Source: Bacteroidales bacterium
GTDB taxonomy: Bacteria > Bacteroidota > Bacteroidia > Bacteroidales > JAAUTT01
Reading direction: 5' to 3'
Assembly (NCBI GenBank): GCA_012031335.1
Contig: JAAUTT010000077.1
Location: 1-10,554, forward strand
Length of the DNA stretch: 10,554 nt
Position numbers and translations under genes: made by a program. This document shows, piece by piece, positions 1-8,394 of this stretch. The notes beneath the pieces are model-generated. The model saw only the letters and a list, made by a program, of their open reading frames with translations, was not told the origin of the DNA and did no database searches. Each line of letters begins with the position of its first letter. The first letter of the stretch is position 1.

Positions 1-113
1 AGGATTTGACTTATAATCTCACTAACTTCTTGAAAATTATAAATAACAAAGTGATAATCTTCATTTAATAAATTAGCAAATTCCTGTCTCAATTTTTGTA
101 CACAATGATATTT
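1..113 (-). pseudogene. Receiver-like fragment at window edge, possible broken continuation of the sensor gene
   Basis: On the minus strand, 37 codons are open from 113 to the edge, after an in-frame TAA at 114-116. The reading includes LRQEFANLLNEDYHFVIYNF followed by QEVSEII, which resembles helix 1, strand 2 and helix 2 of a response-regulator receiver domain. Just upstream, in another frame, lies KNIIV, which would fit receiver strand 1; one extra A in the five-A run near 94-98 joins the two. The acidic pocket expected after strand 1 is not visible. The stretch is in the same frame as the PAS-containing reading, separated from it by TAA at 129-131 and 114-116. It could be the rest of a hybrid sensor disrupted by sequencing errors, a remnant, or chance. 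The assignment is weak because only one edge fragment is visible. Confidence 0.3.
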
Positions 114-128
114 TTATTTATCGAGTCT

Positions 129-1686
129 TTATTTATATAAATTGAAACAGCATTCTTTAATATTTCTAATTTTCTCTTCAGAACTTTCTTTAGCTCTTAC
201 CAGTTCACTTTCAAGCAGAACTCTTTCGGTTATATCCCAATTAACTCCGGTAACACGAATGGCTTTACCGTTTACATCGGTAATTATATTGAAGTAGCAC
301 CTGATGTTTTTGTATCCTTGTTGTTTATTCTTAATTCTATAGGAAGTTTTATGGTTTATTTTATGACGAATGGAATGGTGTAGCTCTTCTTCAAAGCGCA
401 CTGCATCATCGGGGTGCAGATTCTTTAACCAGTCGGGAATAGTTTCCTTATAATTCTGTTTATCCACATTATATAATTCAAACATCATTTTATCCCAAAA
501 TACCTTATGGGTTAACAAATCCCATTCCCATATACCAATTCGTGCTGAGTTTGCAGCTATTTCAAATCTTTCCGAAAGCACTTTAAGATTTAATGGCAAT
601 ATCTCTTTCAATTTCCCTTTTTTGCAACGATTCTGCCATTTTGTCCAATGCCTGAGCCAAGGATCCTGTTTCGCCCGGGGAATATTCAATTTTAGTACGG
701 GCAGATAAATCACCCGATTTTAGTCTATGAGCAACTTTAACCAGCGTTTCAAAATTCTTGAAAATATGGTTACGGTAATAGGTTGATATAAAAATGCTTA
801 TTATTATTGCCAGTGAAATAAGCAGTAAGTTGATATAGAAATTCATATTTGCATCCTTGAGTGCTTTGGAGATTGGTGTGCTAACAACCACATACATATA
901 TGGACTTTCTTTTTCGATATTAATTCTTACATAACCGAAAAGCCTTTTTCTGCCGTCATCTCCTTCCGAAAAATAAGCTCCCTCGTGTTTTACCGCCTTA
1001 ATTGCATTTTGAATTTCGGGAGAGCCCCTTTTGCCTATAAATCGTTGGTGAGTGCGGGAGTGGTAAAGAATGCGTCCGGAATAGTCGTAAAAGGAAAAAT
1101 CACTTTCGGAAGATAATGCAGATACTGCCAGCAGGTTTTGGTATTGTGTCAAATCAAAAGAGGCAATAAGAATAAGTTTTATTTCATTGTTCTTGTCAAA
1201 TACAGGTAAGGCATAGTGTAATACAGGTTTATTGGTAAGTCGGCTTCTGGCAAATTCCCCTACAGAAAAAGACCGTGTTCGTTTAACGTCCTGAAAATAT
1301 TTCCGATCGGCAACAGAAAATGGCTTAAAGGGCACCGGAGCTGCAAATGCATTACCGTTGGGAAGAACTGCCAGTACGATCGCAAACTGGGGATTTTCGC
1401 TCAAAACATTTTTAAGGAGATTGTTTAAGACTATACTATCGGGTTTATCAGCCTGTAATTCTGATAATTTACCAATAAGAGATAGAATTTGTCGTGTATA
1501 AGCTTCTGTAAATTTCTGTTGAATGCCAATATTCCTTGCAAGACTTATTGCCAGAGTCTGGGCTTGTTGAATTTCTTTTTTCTTTTCATTTCCCAAATTA
1601 TATGCTGATAATAAAATAAATGGCAATGCTGCAAGTGCAATTAAGACCCTAAATTGCCACTTAATCGGTATCTTGTGGAATTTCAT
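129..1686 (-). CDS. Membrane sensor protein with Cache, HAMP and PAS domains, split by a frameshift near 589-591
   Basis: This is the input part of a two-component-type sensor. The first reading runs from ATG at 1686 to TAA at 583-585. It has a transmembrane segment near residues 13-30, a periplasmic dCache-like ligand-binding region at about 35-275 (with FSVADRKYFQDVKRTRSFSV), a second transmembrane segment at about 281-303, and a HAMP linker at about 304-360. The next frame supplies a PAS domain with GIWEWDL, HPDD and the PAC ending GVNWDITER, stopping at 129. Removing one A from the AAA run at 589-591 (minus-strand sense) fuses the parts as DIAINLKVLSERFEIAANSA, giving 518 aa. Cache domains usually bind small extracellular ligands. 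No HisKA H-box or HATPase is present before the stop, so kinase activity cannot be claimed. It could be a truncated sensor or a hybrid kinase continuing past the edge. It is divergent from nhaA. Confidence 0.82.
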
Positions 1687-1783
1687 CTATAATAGTATTA
1701 ACGTGGTTAGTTTAAATATTTGGAACAACTAATTTATTTCAAATGCCTGAAAGTGAAATTCGAAGCTATTGTAAATAAGTAAT

Positions 1784-1797
1784 TAATGAATTCATTA
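1784..1797. repeat. 14-bp perfect palindrome in the divergent intergenic region
   Basis: TAATGAATTCATTA is its own reverse complement. It lies about 100 bases upstream of the sensor start and 300 bases upstream of nhaA. It could be an operator for a dimeric regulator, but A/T-rich DNA yields such palindromes by chance fairly often and there is no second copy to support it. Confidence 0.3.
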
Positions 1798-1894
1798 TCT
1801 AAATTTAAGTAAAATTTTCTAATTTGTTTTAAATTAAGTTTATTAGATGCGTGCAATTGTGTAATTCGATTTAACAAATTATTGATTTTCAAAT

Positions 1895-1902
1895 TAACTT
1901 TG
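1895..1902 (+). promoter_or_regulatory. Candidate Bacteroidota -7 promoter element upstream of nhaA
   Basis: TAACTTTG matches the TAnnTTTG consensus of the Bacteroidota primary sigma factor. The expected TTG near -33 is absent at normal spacing: the nearest TTG, at 1882-1884, is only 10 bases away. Use of this site would give nhaA a leader of about 190 nt. Only half of the promoter signature is present. Confidence 0.25.
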
Positions 1903-2098
1903 CAGTCTCTTATAAGTGTAAAATCCGGTTAGTTTAAAAAGTACCTGCAACATTTTGCCAAAAGGGCTTGTTACTATTATCAATTGATTTATATAATTTT
2001 TATAAAATGAAATAGCCATGATTGGTAAACACCAAGCGAAATGATCAATTCCAACATCATGGTGTATTCCATACAACCTTTAAAGTAAATTTATACGT

Positions 2099-3269
2099 AT
2101 GAAACTTAAACCAAATTTATTCGAGGACTTTTTTAACAGTGAAAAAACTTCAGGTATTATACTCATCGCTTGCACTGTTATCTCATTGGTTATTGCTAAT
2201 TCCGTTTTTGGCGAAAGCTATGCCAATTTCTGGGAAACTAAAGTCGGATTTTCAGTTGCCGGCATTGAACTAAAGAAAGAAATTTCTCATTGGATAAATG
2301 ACTTGCTGATGGCTGTTTTTTTTCTTTTAGTCGGACTTGAGATAGAAAGGGAAATATATGTCGGTGAATTATCGGATGGACGAAAAGCGCTATTACCTAT
2401 TATGGCAGCATTTGGTGGTATGTTATTTCCAGGTTTGATCTTTTACATATTTAATTTCAATACTCAAACATTATCGGGATTTGGAATCCCTATGGCTACG
2501 GATATAGCATTTGCTTTAGGTATTTTAGCCATGTTGGGAAGTAAAGTACCTTTATCTTTAAAAATATTTTTAACGGCACTTGCAATAATTGACGATTTAG
2601 GAGCTATTATTTTGATTGCCATATTTTATGTAAAGGGATTTGCCCTAAACTATTTGCTTGGAGCTTTCGGTGTAATCGCATTATTGGTGATTCTTAACCG
2701 AATGAAGGTATATAGCCTGATTCCTTATATTATATTTGGTCTCCTGCTTTGGTATTTCTTTTTAAAATCGGGAGTTCATGCAACAATAGCTGGTGTAATA
2801 CTTGCTTTTGTTATTCCCTTTAAAGGCAAACACCATTCCCCGTCTGAAGTATTACAACATTCACTACATAAACCTGTGGCATTTATAATACTACCTATTT
2901 TTGCCCTTGCCAATACCGGGATAGTTTTAAAAGCAAATTACATGTCGAGCATACTTGAACCTCACTTTATCGGTATATTTTTGGATTATTACTGGGTAAG
3001 CCTAGTTGGTATTTTTCTACTTTCTTACCTTTCCATTAAACATTGGCTGGGCAAAACTATCGGATGGAATTAATTTGAAACTTATTATCGGGGCAGGAAT
3101 TCTGGCAGGTATAGGTTTTACCATGGCAATTTTTATCAGCTTGCTGGCTTTCGAAAGCAATTATTTTATCAATACCTCCAAAATGGCGGTGTTACTGGCA
3201 TCGCTTGTTGCAGGAATTGTAGGTTACTTTCTTCTTAATAAATTCCTTAAAGCCAGGATTAAGATTTAA
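2099..3269 (+). CDS. nhaA: NhaA family Na+/H+ antiporter, frame broken near its 3' end
   Basis: This inner-membrane antiporter exports Na+ (or Li+) in exchange for protons, for pH and sodium homeostasis. Family hallmarks are clear: FFLLVGLEIEREI near residue 75, ATDIAFALG with Asp135, and LAIIDDLGAI with the paired Asp165 and Asp166, matching the E. coli Asp163/Asp164 ion-binding pair. The tail AGILAGIGFTMAIFIS is also typical. The first frame stops at 3073; the tail is read in another frame to 3269. Removing one A from the run at 3037-3039 joins them as LSINIGWAKLSDGIN and gives 389 aa, the normal family length. A second disturbance at about 2978-3005 hides the conserved GKP segment (see findings). 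The ATG at 2099 has an A/T-rich leader and no Shine-Dalgarno. The gene is convergent with the SusD-like gene and its stop codon abuts that gene's stop. Family assignment is secure. Confidence 0.93.
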
Positions 3270-4817
3270 TTAGTTCCAGTCGCTTGTTACATCTGAAGCA
3301 ACAGCCGGATTTAGGTCTTTTTCTGATTGCGGTATAGGGAGTAAAATATCCTTTGTACGGAATGGTGTACCTCTTCCGGCACTTTGTTTTTCTTTATTGA
3401 TCGTTTCCTTTGAAATACCCCAGCGTACAAGATCGAAGTACCTGTGTTGTTCGCCACATAATTCAAGTTGACGTTCTCTGCGTAAGATTTTGATGAGCTC
3501 TTCTTTTGAATTGGTTATATTATAGCTGAAAGCTCCAACACGGGCTCTTACCTTGTTTATCAATGTTGTTGCATCACTATAGTTCCCTAGTTCAATCAGG
3601 GCTTCGGCATGCATAAGTAGTACATCCGAGTACCTGATAATTCTTGCATTTATAGAGCCTTCAGGTAGACCTTCTTTTTCCTTATTCTCGTAATCGTTAT
3701 ATTTTTTCCATCTATTGCCCGAAACCTGAAAAGGATATTGTTTTGAACCTCCTATGCAGTTGTTGCAGTAATCAAAATCGCCTCCTTTCGATGGGTTTCC
3801 GTAAAAAGTCATTGCTGCCCTCGGATCAATATATGGGTCGCCTGATTCATCTTTATATGTAAATGCATTTACAGCAGCATCGGAAATAAAAACATTCTGC
3901 CAGTCGTTCCAGCCATATTCCATTGCCCGACCACTGTGTGTAGCTCCTCCGCCCCACCATTCCTGGCCGCCAAACATATACCAGGGATTTGTACCCGGTA
4001 CATATTCGAGTTGAACTTCAAAAACCGATTCGGCATTATTCTCATTTACTGATAAAAATTTCTTTCTATACTTTGGAACCAACATATAGGAGTATGGAGG
4101 TTTTTCGATTACCGAAAAAGCAGTTTCAGCCTCCTGCCATTTTTTTTGATAGAGGTATGCTTTTCCAAGAAGAGCAATAGCTGCCCCACTGGTGGCTCTG
4201 CCTTTGTTGTATTCGTCATACGACACTGGTAGTTCCGTTATAGCCTGATTCAAGTCTTTTTCTACTATTTGCCAGATCATTTGAATACTGTCGGCACGGG
4301 GGGAGGTAAATTCATACCTGTCCTCCCACGATTCCTTAACAGGAACCCTGCCAAACTGAGTAACCAGTTGAAAGTAAGCCCAACCTCTCAGAAAACGGGC
4401 TTCTCCCAAAATACGGGTACGCAGATTTCTGTCATTGTCTGTTGATGGCACCCACTTCCCAACTTTATCAAAAACCAGGTTGGCACGTAATATAATTCGG
4501 TAATATGATCGCCAGAGCTTATTAATGTGCTCGTTTCCGGGGCCATAAGTAAAGTTGGCGAATTCGGACAGAGCTCCTTGCAGGGGAGGAGCTTGCTCAG
4601 CTTCATTCCCTATAAGATCGAAGATAAAATAATATTCTCTTGCAAATAATCCCTGAAAATAAAAACCGGCATATGTTGCATTAATGGCTTGCAGACACTG
4701 ATCTGAATTGGTAAAATAGGTATCTTCGGTATATGAATTTGGGTTTTTCAGGTTTAGCTGATCTTCATTACAGGCTGCAAGAATTATGATAATGAGAAAA
4801 AATATCTTCGTTTTCAT
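3270..4817 (-). CDS. SusD/RagB-family outer-membrane nutrient-binding lipoprotein
   Basis: This 515-aa surface lipoprotein is expected to form the lid over the SusC-like channel encoded just upstream and to capture an oligosaccharide or other polymer fragment. The N-terminus is a lipoprotein signal, MKTKIFFLIIIILAAC, with lipid attachment at Cys16. The SusD-like N-terminal region follows with NPNSYTEDTYFTNSDQ and the TPR-type helix WRSYYRIILRANLVFDKV. The C-terminal RagB/SusD signature contains RYSDVLLMHAEAL, RRERQLELCGEQHRYFDLVR and the LLPIPQSEKDLNP tail. Length is normal and this is the only complete main gene in the window with no frameshift. The start at 4817 is set by the signal peptide; the leader is A/T-rich without a Shine-Dalgarno. 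It lies 152 bases downstream of susC and is probably cotranscribed with it. The substrate cannot be inferred. Confidence 0.95.
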   Translation of the reverse strand: MKTKIFFLIIIILAACNEDQLNLKNPNSYTEDTYFTNSDQCLQAINATYAGFYFQGLFAREYYFIFDLIGNEAEQAPPLQGALSEFANFTYGPGNEHINKLWRSYYRIILRANLVFDKVGKWVPSTDNDRNLRTRILGEARFLRGWAYFQLVTQFGRVPVKESWEDRYEFTSPRADSIQMIWQIVEKDLNQAITELPVSYDEYNKGRATSGAAIALLGKAYLYQKKWQEAETAFSVIEKPPYSYMLVPKYRKKFLSVNENNAESVFEVQLEYVPGTNPWYMFGGQEWWGGGATHSGRAMEYGWNDWQNVFISDAAVNAFTYKDESGDPYIDPRAAMTFYGNPSKGGDFDYCNNCIGGSKQYPFQVSGNRWKKYNDYENKEKEGLPEGSINARIIRYSDVLLMHAEALIELGNYSDATTLINKVRARVGAFSYNITNSKEELIKILRRERQLELCGEQHRYFDLVRWGISKETINKEKQSAGRGTPFRTKDILLPIPQSEKDLNPAVASDVTSDWN

Positions 4818-4893
4818 ACAAAAGTTTTTTATTTGTTAAAGCCAAAGACCCTTTTTCCATAAGATAATGGGACACATGTATGATAATAATTCA

Positions 4894-4965
4894 TTAATGT
4901 GCAGATCCAAAAGGGGTTTTAGGTAAGCTTGGTAAAATGCTTTTATCAATATTCGTAGCATTCAT
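4894..4965 (-). CDS. Possible 23-aa peptide between the SusC-like and SusD-like genes
   Basis: An ATG four bases after the SusC stop opens a 24-codon reading ending in TAA, starting MNATNIDKSILPSLPK. It occupies much of the unusually long 152-base gap between the two genes. No signal sequence, family motif or Shine-Dalgarno is visible. It could be a translated leader affecting SusD expression, the remnant of something longer, or a chance reading. The rest of the gap (4818-4893) is A/T-rich, with no strong terminator. Confidence 0.18.
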   Translation of the reverse strand: MNATNIDKSILPSLPKTPFGSAH

Positions 4966-4969
4966 AAAA

Positions 4970-7900
4970 TTAAAAGTTTAGCTGTGCACCCATTAAAAAT
5001 GTTCGTGGCTGTGGATATTGACCGGCATCAATACCTCTTCTCAAATTATAGCGCTGACTATCACCAGAGTTCTGGGCTCCTATTTCCGGATCATAACCTT
5101 TATAACTTGTATAGGTATAGAGGTTTTGAGCTGAAATATAAATTCTGAGACCCGTTACTCCATTAAGCAAAAGTTTTGATATCATACTTGTTGGAATTGT
5201 ATAACCAAGGCTTAAGGTTTTTATTCTCCAATAGGAGCCATCTTCTATATAACGGGTGGATGGCCGCAAATTCTTGTTTGGATCGTTTGCCACAGCACGC
5301 GGCACTGATGTTATATCGCCTGGCGTTTTCCATCTATTTAAAACCTCACTGGTAGCATTGAAGGGACGTATCATACCGGTGAGCCAGTATGTATTAAAGG
5401 CACTGAATATCTTATTTCCATAAACTCCGCTTAAGGTAAGAGATATATCGAATCCTTTGTAACTGGCATTTGATGTTATTCCATAAATTAATTTGGGTAC
5501 TGGATTTCCAATCATTGTGCGGTCCTTATCACTGATATGGCCATCTCCGTCGAGGTCTTTGAAGCGTATGTCACCCGGCTGTGCAGCTTCCTGATACTTT
5601 GTTTCGGCTATACCTGATGCTATAGTTGCCATTTCGTGATCACTGTCAATTTCCTGCTGATTATTGTAAATACGGTCCACAACAAAACCATAGAAATATC
5701 CAATAGGCATTCCCACTTCCGTTCGGGTAATATTGTAACCAAAATCCCATGAACCATCTACAATGGGTTGTCCCTGACCAAGAGAAGTAACTTCATTTTG
5801 AATATAGGCAGCATTTACGGTCACGAAATATCTGAGTCGTCCTTTGTTATTTTGTATTGTAACAGAGGCTTCAACACCTTTATTCTCAACACTGGCGGCA
5901 TTAATCGTCGGATCACCTCCTCCATCATTTAAACCCATACCGATAGAGGGAGGAATTGGAACCTGCACAAGGATATTTTTTGTATTTTTTATAAAGTAAT
6001 CTGAAGAAATGGTGAGCTGATTGTCAAAGAAGCCCATATCTAAACCGAAATTCAGGGTTGATGCGGTTTCCCACTTAGCAAATGGGGATGGCAATGAATT
6101 TACCGTAACACCTTTAACAGTTTTTTGAGGGGATCCAAAAATATAATTTATATTGGAGGCATGAAGGCTTGACTGATAAGCATAATCCCCAATAAGGTCG
6201 CTGCCACTCTTTCCCCATCCAATTCGCACCTTTAAGGTACTTACTTTTGAATACCAGTTACGGAAAAAATTTTCCTGATTTATTTCCAGCCGGCGGAAAA
6301 TGAGGGAAAATTGCCCCACCGGTTTTGTGGAGAGAATCTGGGACTGGCATCTCTGCGGAAATTTGCTGTTAACAAATATCTATCCTTGTATGCATAATTG
6401 ATTCTCCCAAAATAGGAAATCAAAACAGTTTGCCATGAACCGGTAGCATTCCCATCAATTCGGGTGTAATCGGCTACCTGCTGAACCTGAATCTCCTCAT
6501 TCGAAAAACCCCGACCCTCTACAGCCAGATATTTCCCCGATGACTTAACAGGTAAGGTATTTCCAGCAATTATAGAAAGTTGTCTTTTCTCGTTCGAAAG
6601 TTCATATTCCAGCGTTTGTTCAACTGTTGGAGATATTCCCCAGCTATAGCTTTCGTAGAGAATTGAAGGAGATTTTAAATTGCTGTTTTCATTTTCTTTT
6701 GTAAAGCTGAAATTATAACCATGTGTATAGTCTAATCCAAAATTTACTTTATAACTGAGTCCGTTCAATACTTCAAAATTTGCATAAATATTCCCCAGAA
6801 GTCTGAATGACCGGTTTACTTTATTAGCAAGATAAACCTGAGCAACAGGATTAGCTGCGTCGTTTAAATCGTCAATACTGGTAGCTTTGCTATATCCGCC
6901 CAGATTGGTTTCATCTTTTACGGGTAAGTAAGGAGGAATTCGAAGGGCTGAAGAAAAGAGTCCACTTTCAATAGGTCTCAGATTGGTATAGGATAAACCG
7001 AAGTTTTCTCCGATTTTCAACCTTCTTAATAGATTAAATTCGGCATTCGACCGGATGGAGTATCGCTCAAAGCTGTTTCCGATAATCGTCCCGTTGTGTT
7101 TGGTATAACCACCCGAAAATGCATATTTGAAAAAACCATTCCCTCCTGATATCTGCAACGAATGGTCCTGAATCTGTCCGGTTCGGAATATTTCGTCCTG
7201 CCACTTAGTGCGGTCGGTTGTTGCATAACTTGTAAAGTTACCATTACTATATAGTTTTGGTGGTAAAATTTCGCTGAGGGATTTTTCGGGATTTGCATTT
7301 TGGACAACATCTTTACCAGGTCCAGATATTCGGTTGCATTTAGGATATCAAGTTTTTTGCGTGGCGAAGAAATACCTCTGTAACTGTTAAATGAAAACCT
7401 TGGTTTTCCGGTTTTGCCTTTTCGGGTGGTATAATTAATACCACGCCCGTTTGCTTGCTCTAGTACCATATATTGCTGCTGTTGACGCGTCTTTCAAAAT
7501 TTGGATAGATTCAATATCGTTGGGGTTTATCATGGCAAGCGGATTTGACTGATCGTCGCCATTGCCGCGAAATGCAAGACCGTCGATCACGTATAACGGA
7601 TCGGTATTGTAAAGTGTTCCAACACCTCTTATTTTGATGGAAACCCCAGCTCCGGGCAAACCTGAGTTATTAATTACCTCAACACCTGCTGCTTTGCCCT
7701 GAATCATCTGATCGAAGCTGATATATCCCCGGTCGGCCAATTCCCGGTTTGTTAAGGAGCTGATAGACCCTGTCACATCTCCTTTTTTCTGGCCGCCGTA
7801 ACCGACTACTATAACTTCATCGAGCCGGCCAATATCGGTGTACATACTGATATTGAGATTTGTTTCACCATTAAGCGGAACCCGTTGGGATACAAATCCT

Positions 7901-8394
7901 ATAGATGAAAAAATGAAGGTTACATTTACCGAATCCACGTCTATGGTAAAACGTCCGTTAATGTCGGTTGAGGTCCCATTTCTGCTACCCTCCTGAACAA
8001 TATTTACTCCGATAAGGGGCTGCCCATCGGTTGCCGAGATAACCGTTCCGGTAATAATTGGTTTGAGCCTGGTTGTTTTGTTTTTTACAGGAGTAATTAC
8101 AATCATATTCCCATATATGGCATAGCTGGCATCAAATTCGGAGATTACTTTATCGAGGAGCTGACTTATACTTACGTTTTTAGCATTCAGGGAAATTTCT
8201 TTCGAAACATCAATCTGACCTACTTTATAAAAAATATTAAAATCACTTTGTTTTTCGATGATATTGAATACGTCTTCAATAGTACCATTCTCAAGTTTAA
8301 TATCGAACTTCTTATCCTGCGAGAAAGCAGATATGAAGGAGGACATAACCATGAACACAAGTAGTAGTAAGCAATTAAAATTACTCTTTCTCAT
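4970..8394 (-). CDS. SusC/RagA-family TonB-dependent outer-membrane transporter with STN domain, broken by three frameshifts
   Basis: This is the TonB-driven outer-membrane channel partner of the SusD-like lipoprotein. Counting from an upstream ATG at 8412, it shows a signal peptide ending ISAFSQ near residue 32, an STN domain (35-106), a carboxypeptidase-regulatory-like domain (119-195), the TonB-box-like EVIVVGYG (199-206) and a plug domain with PLYVIDGL and SIQILKDASTAAIYG. The beta-barrel follows, including FKDLDGDGHISDKDRTMIGN, and ends in a terminal Phe (QLNF). I prefer the start at 8394 because MRKSNFNCLLLLVFMVMSSF makes a cleaner signal peptide. Three one-base indels split it: an extra A at the run 7450-7452 (restores YGTRASNGRGINYTT), a missing A at 7312-7314 (restores YLDLVKDVVQNANP), and a missing A at 6283-6285 (restores SAGWKINQENFF). 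Corrected length is 1141 aa, normal for the family. STN-bearing SusC proteins are often regulated through anti-sigma/sigma pairs, but none is seen here. Confidence 0.93.

Larger units (their letters stand above)
1687..2098. other. Divergent intergenic region between the sensor gene and nhaA
   Basis: This very A/T-rich 412-base stretch separates two divergent start codons and should hold the promoters of both genes. I see a 14-bp perfect palindrome at 1784-1797 and a match to the Bacteroidota -7 element at 1895-1902. A 60-codon minus-strand reading at 1894-2076 has no recognisable motif and is not accepted as a gene. No tRNA, repeat array or insertion-sequence end is evident. Confidence 0.6.

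Noticed and set aside
1894..2076. 60-codon minus-strand reading between the sensor gene and nhaA
   Set aside because: No recognisable motif, lies in the A/T-rich divergent promoter region, overlaps the candidate nhaA promoter, and has no visible translation signal.
3989..4606. Short readings in other frames inside the SusD-like gene
   Set aside because: Shadows of an intact, well-supported SusD coding sequence.
4970..8394. Programmed ribosomal frameshifting as explanation for the SusC breaks
   Set aside because: Three shifts in both directions in one gene, at plain short A runs without slippery-site structure, and similar breaks in unrelated genes; sequencing error is simpler.
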